From contig JBFFXF010000347.1 of the NCBI GenBank assembly GCA_041569895.1, positions 1 through 6,787 on the forward strand: 6,787 bases of DNA, in the 5' to 3' direction. The notes below the pieces were generated by a model, which saw nothing but the letters and a program-made list of their open reading frames with translations, was not told where the DNA came from and did not search any database. Shown here piece by piece: positions 1 through 4,864 of the stretch. Every line of letters begins with the position of its first letter. Position 1 is the first letter of the stretch. This DNA comes from JBFFXF01 sp041569895. Lineage in GTDB: Bacteria > Planctomycetota > UBA8108 > JACQVS01. Made by a program: the position numbers and the translations under genes.

Positions 1-1050
1 CAGCGGGTCGAGGTCGCCCTCCTGCTCCGTGACATCGTAGAGCTTTTGCCAGGTGCCGATGTCGCGGCCGTTGAGCTCGAGCGACCGCCGCAGCTTGATC
101 TTCGCCTCGTCGAGGCGTCCCTGCTCGACGAGCGACTGGGCGAGCAGCTTGTAGTAGACGGCGGCCTCGTCCTTCTGGCCGACCGCGAGCGACAGCTCGG
201 CGACCTTGAGCAGCAGGCCCTGGTTCCCCGGCTCGCGCTCGAGCGCCGCCTTGAGCCGCACCAGCGTCCGCGAGGAGTCCTCGCTCGCCGACCCGGACTC
301 AACCTGCTGGACGAGCTCGTCGCCGTCGACCGGCCGCGCGACCTTGCGCGACACGAGGTCGGCGACGACCTGCGATGCCGTGAATCGTCCCACCGGAGCC
401 GTGGCGATCACCTCGCGGATCGACCTCGTGCCGTCCATCAGGTCCGCGACGGACATGCCGATCGGGTTGTCGTGATACTCCTTCTCGAGCGCCTGGAGGT
501 CCGAGGGGGTGACGCGGTAGATGTCGTTCTGGGAGGGCAGCGATCGGCGGATCGCCTCCCAGGTGTCCATCCGCCTCGCCGCCTCCATCAGCACCGAGCG
601 CACCGGAATGCGGATCTTCGACGCGGCGACCTCCCGATCGAACTCGTAGGGATCGACCTCGGACTCCTCGAACTCGAAGTGCCCCTTCCGGAAGGAGAGC
701 GTCTCGTAGAGCATCTCCAGGACGATGCTCTTGACGTGGGCGAGGTATGCGTCGAGCTCGATGCCGCCGAGGGAGGCGACGATCTCTCCAAAGGTCTTCT
801 TCTTCGCCCTGCGGTAACGCCGCTCCGCCTTCTTGAAGATGTCCGGAGGGATGATGTCCTTCTGGCGGAACCACTCGAGGACGGAGAACCCGGCGTTGTC
901 GTCGTAGGAGATGATGGCGCCGTCGGAGAACGGCAGGCGACGCACCTCCTGACCGCGGCGAATCGTCAAGATGCCCGACTTGCGATTCGCCTCCAGATTT
1001 TGGACCACGTCCATGATCGGGATCGCGCTGGCGTCGCCTTGGAACTTCAT
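1..1050 (-). CDS. DUF4388 (PatA-like N-terminal) domain protein with TPR repeats, C-terminus outside window
   Basis: The frame is open without a stop from the ATG at 1050 to the left edge, giving 350 residues; the 3' end is missing. Residues 1-50 follow the DUF4388 pattern: a short lead-in, then NRKSGILTI (22-30), a basic strand, and FSDGAIISY (41-49), where the family usually has a 'phenylalanine, x, aspartate, glycine' turn. Residues 75-155 are helical and charged. Residues 195-240 (ADLMDGTRSIREVI region) resemble the winged-helix-like segment often following this domain. Residues 262-350 are helical pairs with TPR-like spacing (LLLKVAELSLAVGQKDEAAVYY, then QGRLDEAKIKLRRSLELN). There is no signal peptide or membrane segment, so it is probably cytoplasmic. 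DUF4388 proteins are loosely tied to signalling and gliding or polarity control; the exact role here is unknown. The start is the only ATG upstream of the domain before an in-frame stop; a GGAGG lies about 17 bases upstream, which is rather far. It is transcribed divergently from the deaminase gene. Confidence 0.85.
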   Translation of the reverse strand, partial: MKFQGDASAIPIMDVVQNLEANRKSGILTIRRGQEVRRLPFSDGAIISYDDNAGFSVLEWFRQKDIIPPDIFKKAERRYRRAKKKTFGEIVASLGGIELDAYLAHVKSIVLEMLYETLSFRKGHFEFEESEVDPYEFDREVAASKIRIPVRSVLMEAARRMDTWEAIRRSLPSQNDIYRVTPSDLQALEKEYHDNPIGMSVADLMDGTRSIREVIATAPVGRFTASQVVADLVSRKVARPVDGDELVQQVESGSASEDSSRTLVRLKAALEREPGNQGLLLKVAELSLAVGQKDEAAVYYKLLAQSLVEQGRLDEAKIKLRRSLELNGRDIGTWQKLYDVTEQEGDLDPL

Positions 1051-1236
1051 CGACGGCTGTTCCGGTGCCTCCGGGGTCGTCGGGCCGGCCGGGCGTGGTT
1101 CGAGACCGCCGGCGGATGGACGCCCGTTGTGATTTCCTGGTCAGGGGCCTGCTGCGGCAGGGAAGCACGGGCGCCCGAGCGTCTGGAGTTCGCCCGGCAA
1201 GGCGCATGGCGATACGGACGGAGAGCATCGCCGAGA

Positions 1237-1264
1237 GTGAACGCGACCGCGGAGGAGCGTTCAC
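1237..1264. promoter_or_regulatory. 8-bp perfect inverted repeat, possible operator or hairpin
   Basis: GTGAACGC (1237-1244) and GCGTTCAC (1257-1264) are exact reverse complements separated by 12 bases that include CCGCGG and GGAGGA. It lies between two divergent genes, about 70 bases upstream of the A+T-rich promoter-like patch, which suits a regulator site. In RNA it would form a stem with an SD-like loop, but no reading frame follows it. The function is inferred only from symmetry and position. Confidence 0.35.
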
Positions 1265-1332
1265 CCGCACAGCCGGGCGGCGAAGACAACGTTCGGGCTT
1301 CGCGTTACCTGTCGTATTAGGCTCCAAATCAG

Positions 1333-1338
1333 TATAAG
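1333..1338 (+). promoter_or_regulatory. Possible -10 element for the deaminase gene
   Basis: TATAAG stands out in an otherwise G+C-rich region and matches five of six bases of the sigma70 -10 consensus. No good -35 hexamer sits 16-18 bases upstream; TTACCT at 1305-1310 is too far. If it is used, transcription would begin near 1345. The in-frame ATG at 1339 would then lie outside the message, supporting the start at 1390. Confidence 0.3.
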
Positions 1339-1389
1339 ATGGGCCGCTCATCCGGGACCAACGGAGGGAGGTTCCGGAAAGAGTCGCAG

Positions 1390-1830
1390 ATGACCACGCG
1401 CGCCGACTGGGATACTTACTTCATGCGGATCGCCCGCGAGGTCGCGGGGCGGTCGACGTGCGACCGAAAACATGTCGGCGCCGTCATAGTCCGGGAAAAG
1501 ACGATCCTGTCGACCGGTTACAACGGGTCGATCGCCGGCATGCCGCACTGCGACGAGGTCGGCCACATCATGGAGAACGGCCACTGCGTCGCGACCATCC
1601 ACGCGGAGTCGAACGCAATCCTCCAGGCGGCCAAGAACGGCGTGATGATCGCCGGGGCGGCGATCTACGTCACGGCGAGCCCCTGCTGGAACTGCTTCAA
1701 GATGATCGCCAACGCCGGCGTCCGGCGCGTCGTCTACGGAGAGTTCTACCGTGACGAGCGCGTCTTCGACGTCGCGCGCCGCCTCGGGATCGAGATGGTC
1801 GACCTCTCCCGTGCCGACTGGCGACAGTGA
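1390..1830 (+). CDS. comEB: dCMP/cytidine deaminase family protein, ComEB type
   Basis: This 146-residue protein matches the deoxycytidylate deaminase family, which converts dCMP to dUMP, the substrate of thymidylate synthase, in the cytoplasm. The catalytic zinc motif is complete: H71-A-E73 (TIHAESNAI) and P98-C99-W-N-C102, with H71, C99 and C102 as ligands and E73 as proton shuttle. The N-terminal WDTYFMRIA, RSTC (21-24) and GYNGSIAGMPHC (43-54) are hallmarks of the ComEB/dCMP branch rather than of free cytidine deaminases. C24 and C54 align with the structural-zinc cysteines known in phage T4 dCMP deaminase. NGHC at 63-66 resembles the DHC of B. subtilis ComEB. The end (VVYGEFY, then a helix and strand) is intact and the length is normal. 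An in-frame ATG at 1339 would add 17 residues unlike the family; the domain starts right after 1390, preceded by GGAAAGAG six bases upstream and GGAGGGAGG farther up. It appears monocistronic: a repeat element begins two bases after the stop. Confidence 0.9.
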   Translation: MTTRADWDTYFMRIAREVAGRSTCDRKHVGAVIVREKTILSTGYNGSIAGMPHCDEVGHIMENGHCVATIHAESNAILQAAKNGVMIAGAAIYVTASPCWNCFKMIANAGVRRVVYGEFYRDERVFDVARRLGIEMVDLSRADWRQ

Positions 1831-1871
1831 CCGGAGTCAGTCGGAGTCGGTATCGGTCATCGGAGTCGGAG

Positions 1872-1895
1872 TCGGAGTCGGTCATCGGACTCCGA
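1872..1895 (+). other. Conserved stem-loop in repeat copy A
   Basis: TCGGAGTC (1872-1879) pairs perfectly with GACTCCGA (1888-1895) around an eight-base loop (GGTCATCG). GGTATCGG at 1849-1856 and CCGATACC at 1892-1899 offer a longer-range alternative pairing. No run of T follows, so it is not a classic intrinsic terminator. It could still act as an RNA 3'-end stabiliser or a cruciform for the deaminase transcript. Confidence 0.5.
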
Positions 1896-1914
1896 TACCA
1901 GAGCCCTCGAGGGC

Positions 1915-1974
1915 GGGTACGGGTACGGGCACGGGAACGGGTACGGGCACGGGTACGGGAACGGGTACGGGTAC
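1915..1974 (+). repeat. GGGNNC array, ten units, G-quadruplex-capable
   Basis: Ten uninterrupted hexamers are present: six GGGTAC, two GGGCAC and two GGGAAC, preceded by another GGG at 1911-1913. Each unit is a run of three G with a three-base spacer, so the strand fits the canonical G3N1-7 quadruplex pattern many times over, with telomere-like periodicity. The G-rich strand is the plus strand, so RNA reading through from the deaminase gene would also carry it. Confidence 0.8.
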
Positions 1975-1999
1975 GTTCAACGTTCCGACGGGGCGGTTC

Positions 2000-2028
2000 T
2001 TGAGGCCGGCCTCATCCGGCGTTACAGT
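2000..2028 (+). promoter_or_regulatory. Probable sigma70-type promoter with palindromic site over the -35
   Basis: TTGAGG (2000-2005) and TACAGT (2023-2028) are separated by exactly 17 bases and each matches four of six consensus positions. Transcription would start near 2035, leaving a leader of about 37 bases before the ATG at 2072. A perfect 14-base palindrome, TGAGGCCGGCCTCA (2001-2014), overlaps the -35 and is a natural candidate operator. Placing the promoter here means the repeat upstream is not in this gene's message. Confidence 0.4.
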
Positions 2029-2071
2029 GGATCGGCGAGAGAGTCCCGAGCCAAGCTATTTGAGAGTTCCG

Positions 2072-3130
2072 ATGACATCCGATCGCCCGTTCCACCTCGC
2101 CCCGTCCGTGTCGCTGTCACTGGCGCTCGCGCTGTCGTTTATCGGCGGTGACCGGCTCTCCGCCGACTGGCTGGTGCTCAAGGACGGGCGCGAGCTCCGC
2201 GGCGTCGACGCCAGGCGACGTGGCTCGCGGTATCGCTTCCTGCTCGAGAACGGCGTCGAGATCAGCGTGCCGGCGTCGCGCGTTGTCGGTGTCCGCAAGG
2301 CGCCCGCCGACGAGCGCGTCGAGTTCCGTGGCGAGTCGGTGACCCTGCGCGACAAGGCCCGCACGCTGGCGCGGGAGCGGCGGGAGACCGAGAAGCGCAT
2401 GGTCAAGCTGATCGAGACCTGGGCGACCGGCAAGCGCGGGTCCGAGGAGGCGATGTCGACGATCCGGGGGCTGCCGGAGGCGGAGCGGGGCCGATACCTC
2501 ACGAAGGCGCTCCTCGAGAGCAAGCGGAAGAGCGCGCGACTCCTCGCCGCTCGCGAAATCGCCGCGTGCAGCTCCCGCACGGCGATCCCGGCGCTGGCCG
2601 CCGCCGCGGTGCAGGATTCCTATCGCAGCGTGCGCGACTCGAGCCTCCGCTCGCTGAAGCTCTTCGAGGGCGAGGACGTCAGTGGCCGGTTCCTCCCGTA
2701 CCTGCGGAGCTCATCGCCGAACCGGAGGATGCGCGCCGCGAACGCGCTCGCGGTGTTCCCGGACCGCCGGGCGGTGCCGGCGATCCTCGAGACCATGCAC
2801 ATGGTCTGGTCGGGGTTCGGCCGCGGCTACTTCGCGCAGATCACCCAGCGCGCCTACATCGCCGACTACGAGCTGGTCTCCGGCGGCACCGGCTTCTCCA
2901 TCATCGAGGTCGCCGATCCGATCGTCCGCACGACGCAGACCGGCGTCGCGCTCGACGTCGACGTCCGCAAGGTCGAGGCGATCGCCCGCCTGCGCGCCCT
3001 CGTCAAGTGCGCCGGCCGCGACCTCGGCACCGACCTGGCCGCGTGGCGGCGATGGTGGCAGGAGGAGGGGCGACTGGAGGTGCGGGAGAAGAGCGAGAAG
3101 CCCGCGGCGGATTCGGGCGACTCGCCTTGA
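2072..3130 (+). CDS. Exported HEAT-repeat protein with N-terminal beta domain
   Basis: The protein has 352 residues. Residues 1-31 form a signal peptide: a short n-region with R5, a hydrophobic stretch (PSVSLSLALALSFIGG), and a likely cut after LSA. Residues 32-77 (DWLVLKDGRELRGV to SRVVGVRKA) look like the small SH3-like beta fold common at the start of planctomycete and acidobacterial exported proteins. Residues 90-120 are a charged helix, possibly coiled coil. Residues 150-240 hold about three HEAT-type helical pairs (KSARLLAAREIAA, SVRDSSLRSLKLF, RRMRAANALAVFPDRRAVPAILETM). Residues 260-330 form a recurrent C-terminal module: AYIADYELV, ADPIVRTTQTGVALDV, and DLAAWRRWW at 321-329. The role is unknown; HEAT solenoids bind proteins, and this one should do so in the periplasm. 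The frame stays open upstream to 1751, but that extension runs through the repeat and overlaps the deaminase gene, while the signal peptide begins exactly at 2072. Only a weak TTGAGAG precedes the start. Confidence 0.75.
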   Translation: MTSDRPFHLAPSVSLSLALALSFIGGDRLSADWLVLKDGRELRGVDARRRGSRYRFLLENGVEISVPASRVVGVRKAPADERVEFRGESVTLRDKARTLARERRETEKRMVKLIETWATGKRGSEEAMSTIRGLPEAERGRYLTKALLESKRKSARLLAAREIAACSSRTAIPALAAAAVQDSYRSVRDSSLRSLKLFEGEDVSGRFLPYLRSSSPNRRMRAANALAVFPDRRAVPAILETMHMVWSGFGRGYFAQITQRAYIADYELVSGGTGFSIIEVADPIVRTTQTGVALDVDVRKVEAIARLRALVKCAGRDLGTDLAAWRRWWQEEGRLEVREKSEKPAADSGDSP

Positions 3131-3236
3131 CGAATAACTCTTTCGCGTCCCGGGGGAACTCCTCTCGTCGTCCTCGTTCTCGATCAGCCGTCGGAGCCGA
3201 TGCGGATTCCGACGCCGAGCCCATCGTTGCAGAAAC
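3131..3236. other. Short convergent spacer with a degenerate repeat fragment
   Basis: This holds no gene and no clear terminator. On the minus strand, 3218-3188 reads CGGCGT, CGGAAT, a CGCAT variant and CGGCTCCG. That resembles the arm-plus-stem order of the composite repeat and could be a decayed second copy in the same orientation as copy B. The match is short, so this is tentative. Confidence 0.3.
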
Positions 3237-3266
3237 GTACCCGTACCCGTACCCGTACCCGTACCC
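3237..3266 (-). repeat. GGGTAC array, five units, G-quadruplex-capable
   Basis: Five exact copies (GTACCC on the plus strand) satisfy the four-tract G-quadruplex rule on the minus strand. All five are identical, unlike the mixed array in copy A, which suggests recent expansion or homogenisation. Confidence 0.75.
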
Positions 3267-3286
3267 GTCCTCGAGGGCTCTGGTTG

Positions 3287-3308
3287 CGGAGTCCGATGAC
3301 CGACTCCG
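3287..3308 (-). other. Conserved stem-loop in repeat copy B
   Basis: CGGAGTC (3287-3293) pairs with GACTCCG (3302-3308) around an eight-base loop. Sequence and loop match the copy A stem, one base pair shorter. No T-run follows on either strand. It could act at the 3' end of the permease-aminotransferase transcript. Confidence 0.45.
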
Positions 3309-3408
3309 ACACCGATGGCCGACACCGACTCCGATTCCGATTCCGACACCGATTCCGACGCCGATGTCCGATACCGATTCCGATGACCGATACCGGCCCA
3401 TTCTCAAT

Positions 3409-3440
3409 CTTCCTGCTTTCCCTTCCTCTTCCTGCTTTCC
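3409..3440. repeat. 13-base direct repeat in a pyrimidine-rich tract
   Basis: CTTCCTGCTTTCC occurs at 3409-3421 and again at 3428-3440, separated by six pyrimidines, with CCTGC echoed once more just after. The minus strand is correspondingly purine-rich. It sits between the aminotransferase stop and the outer arm of repeat copy B. No function is apparent. Confidence 0.6.
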
Positions 3441-3491
3441 TGCTGGATCGTCGCAGAGTCTCGCCAGCGACGTCGAGCAGCCTTGAGAGAC

Positions 3492-3503
3492 GGGTACGGG
3501 AAC
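3492..3503 (+). repeat. Two-unit GGGNNC trace
   Basis: GGGTAC followed by GGGAAC lies four bases beyond the aminotransferase stop codon (in that gene's sense). Both units belong to the vocabulary of the copy A array, but the G-rich strand is here the plus strand, opposite to copy B. Two units alone could be chance; the proximity to copy B makes it worth recording. Confidence 0.35.
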
Positions 3504-3507
3504 CGAA

Positions 3508-4845
3508 TCAGAGCAGCACTTCCCGCCTGGTAGGTTTGGCCTTCCCCGCCTTTTTCTTGCGGCGGTTCATGCGGCGTTCCCAGTCGCGGAGGGCCGGGAG
3601 GTTGTCCTGGACCTTGGCGACGATGTCCGCGATGCGCTGCATCTTCTCGCGCGACGGCTTGATGTAGTTCCAGTCCATGTCGAGCGAGCGGTCGACCTTG
3701 ATCTGGCAGCCGGGGTAGGACTCCGCGCGGTACCGCTTGCCGGCCTCGACGAGCTGCGCGGTCCACGGGGTCTTCGGTCCGCGGTAATCGCTGCCGCGCA
3801 TGCGCTCCCAGTAGGGGATCGGCGCCGGGACGTAGTGCCCGACGGGCAGTCCCTCGGCGGCGAGGGCCTTCTCCACCGTGTCGCGCTCGACGGCGGCCGC
3901 CTGGCGCTGGAAGTTCATCGTCAGCGTGTAGTAGGACGGCAGCTCGTCGTCGGCGTACGCCGGGAAGGAGATGATCGAGGAGCCGCGCAGCAGCTTGCGC
4001 AGCGTCGCGACGTTCCGGCGGCGCCCATCGATCTCGCGATCGACCTTCTTGAGCTGCTCGACGAGCAGCACGGCGACCACCGGCGAGAGCCGGTAGCTGT
4101 AGACGAGCGAATCGACGTACGGCTTGAGCTTCGCGGGGAACCCGGGATCGGGCGATCGGCCCATGTGCTGCGAGAAGAGCGCCGCCTTCCAGTAGACGTC
4201 GCGATCTTTCGTCACCATGTAGCCGGCCTCGGTGGTGCCGAGCAGCTTGAAGCCCATGCACGAGAATCCCGAGGCGGTTCCGTAGCAGCCGACCTTCTTG
4301 CCGCCGACCATGGCGCCGTGCGCCTGGCTGCCGTCCTCGATCACCGGCAGGCCGCGCCGCCGCGCGATCTTCATGATCGCGGGCATGTTCGAGGGCTGCC
4401 CGTGAATGTGGACGACGAGGATCGCGCGCGTGCGCGGCGTGATCGCCGACTCGATGGCGGCGGGGTCCATCAGCCCGGTATCCGGCAGCACGTCGGTGAA
4501 CACCGGCACGGCGCCGCAGTGGAGGATGCACGAGACCGACGCGCCCCAGGAGTAGGGCGTCGTGATGACCTCGTCTCCCGGACCGATCTCGAGGCCGAGC
4601 AGCGCGATCTGGAGCGAGGCGTGGCCGGACGACACCACCATGCAGTGGCGCATCTGCTGCCACTTCGCGATCGCCTCCTCGGCCTCCGCGATGATCGGGT
4701 GATGCTTGCCGAGGCCGACGGTGGCGCCCTTCTCGAGCAACCGCACCGCGCGCCGGATCGCCGCCTTGCTGAAGGTCGGATGCTGGTCCATCGGGACCGC
4801 CCCGAGCTTCTTGCCCCCGAGTAACGCCAGCTTCTTCGCGCTCAA
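3508..4845 (-). CDS. DegT/DnrJ/EryC1/StrS family PLP-dependent aminotransferase
   Basis: This 445-residue fold-type I aminotransferase belongs to the family that usually aminates keto-sugars, inososes or related precursors using glutamate or glutamine. Landmarks in order: SSGHASLQIALLGL (72-85, cofactor phosphate region), GPGDEVITTPYSW (88-100), VVHIHGQPSNMPAI (144-157), IEDGSQAHGA (169-178, with D171 for the pyridine nitrogen and Q174), and FSCMGFKLLG (194-203), where K200 is the Schiff-base lysine. YSYRLSPVVAVLLVEQLKKVD (249-269) is the family's dimer and substrate loop. All key residues are present, so it should be active. It is longer than the usual 370-400 residues, partly through a Lys/Arg-rich tail (424-441). 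Its start is TTG at 4845, with AGAGGAG seven bases upstream. It is the third gene after two sugar permeases, 19 bases behind the second, so it likely acts on the imported compound or on a modified sugar made from it. The exact substrate cannot be read from the sequence. Confidence 0.9.
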   Translation of the reverse strand: MSAKKLALLGGKKLGAVPMDQHPTFSKAAIRRAVRLLEKGATVGLGKHHPIIAEAEEAIAKWQQMRHCMVVSSGHASLQIALLGLEIGPGDEVITTPYSWGASVSCILHCGAVPVFTDVLPDTGLMDPAAIESAITPRTRAILVVHIHGQPSNMPAIMKIARRRGLPVIEDGSQAHGAMVGGKKVGCYGTASGFSCMGFKLLGTTEAGYMVTKDRDVYWKAALFSQHMGRSPDPGFPAKLKPYVDSLVYSYRLSPVVAVLLVEQLKKVDREIDGRRRNVATLRKLLRGSSIISFPAYADDELPSYYTLTMNFQRQAAAVERDTVEKALAAEGLPVGHYVPAPIPYWERMRGSDYRGPKTPWTAQLVEAGKRYRAESYPGCQIKVDRSLDMDWNYIKPSREKMQRIADIVAKVQDNLPALRDWERRMNRRKKKAGKAKPTRREVLL

Positions 4846-4852
4846 GTGCGTG

Positions 4853-4859
4853 CTCCTCT
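4853..4859 (-). promoter_or_regulatory. Strong ribosome binding site for the TTG-started aminotransferase
   Basis: On the minus strand AGAGGAG is followed by seven bases and then TTG (4845-4843). The spacing is ideal and no other start codon competes until residue 19. This decides the TTG start. The site fits entirely inside the 19-base gap after the permease stop, so no separate promoter is needed. Confidence 0.75.
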
Positions 4860-4864
4860 GTTTT

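Larger units (their letters stand above)
1051..1389. other. Divergent intergenic region
   Basis: This stretch separates the starts of the DUF4388 gene (minus) and the deaminase gene (plus), so it should carry promoters for both. Most of it is G+C-rich and holds no frame that looks like a protein. It contains one clean inverted repeat (1237-1264) and one conspicuously A+T-rich patch (about 1305-1340). I see no tRNA, riboswitch or intrinsic terminator in it. Confidence 0.6.
1832..1974 (+). repeat. Composite hexanucleotide repeat element, copy A
   Basis: The order is: (1) 1832-1885, six CGGNNT hexamers (CGGAGT or CGGTAT), one CAGT remnant and two CGGTCAT heptamers; (2) 1872-1895, a stem-loop; (3) 1903-1914, the perfect palindrome GCCCTCGAGGGC; (4) 1915-1974, ten GGGNNC hexamers. 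The strand given is that carrying the G-rich arm. The 53-base core 1874-1926 matches the reverse complement of 3255-3307 at 50 positions. It starts two bases after the deaminase stop codon and ends about 25 bases before the predicted promoter of the next gene, so it is a 3' intergenic element. I see no target-site duplication and no coding capacity that looks real. Confidence 0.85.
3237..3396 (-). repeat. Composite hexanucleotide repeat element, copy B (inverted relative to copy A)
   Basis: Read on the minus strand from 3396, it has twelve CGGNNT hexamers with NN being TA, AA, CG, TG or AG. Four CGGNCAT heptamers interrupt them. Then come the stem-loop, GCCCTCGAGGAC, and five identical GGGTAC units (3266-3237). 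The core 3307-3255 differs from copy A at three bases: two beside the stem and one that breaks the outer part of the palindrome. Compared with copy A the CGGNNT arm is longer and more varied, while the GGGTAC arm is shorter and uniform. It lies 111 bases beyond the aminotransferase stop, in the same sense as that gene. Confidence 0.85.

Noticed and set aside
46..1320. Long plus-strand open frame opposite the DUF4388 gene
   Set aside because: Its product is an Arg/Leu/Asp-rich string with no recognisable domain, typical of the antisense of a GC-rich gene; the minus-strand frame ending at the left edge has clear family sequence.
299..1351. Minus-strand open frame overlapping the DUF4388 gene in another phase
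   Set aside because: It is the wrong phase of the same gene; its product is Arg/Pro/Gly-rich and resembles no family.
1339..1389. Upstream ATG for the deaminase adding 17 residues
   Set aside because: The added residues do not look like the family, and the ATG overlaps the likely -10 region, so it may not be in the message.
1872..1895. Classic intrinsic terminator
   Set aside because: The stem is present but no T-run follows on either strand, so only a looser 3'-end role is proposed.
1832..1974. CRISPR array
   Set aside because: Units are six or seven bases and contiguous; there are no 28-37-base repeats with unique spacers and no cas genes.
1751..2071. N-terminal extension of the HEAT protein through the repeat
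   Set aside because: It overlaps the deaminase 3' end by 80 bases and encodes Gly-Thr strings from the satellite; a clean signal peptide starts at 2072.
3003..3407. Minus-strand frame encoding Gly-Val/Gly-Ile and Gly-Tyr strings
   Set aside because: It is produced entirely by the hexamer units of copy B and the antisense of the HEAT gene; there is no domain and no ribosome site.
2566..3486. Plus-strand frame encoding Tyr-Pro and Asp-Thr/Asp-Ser strings
   Set aside because: It is a wrong-phase reading of the HEAT gene continued through repeat copy B; the strings come from the hexamers.
3835..4824. Plus-strand frame opposite the aminotransferase
   Set aside because: It is an antisense shadow rich in Arg, Asp and His, without family resemblance; the minus strand carries a complete PLP enzyme.
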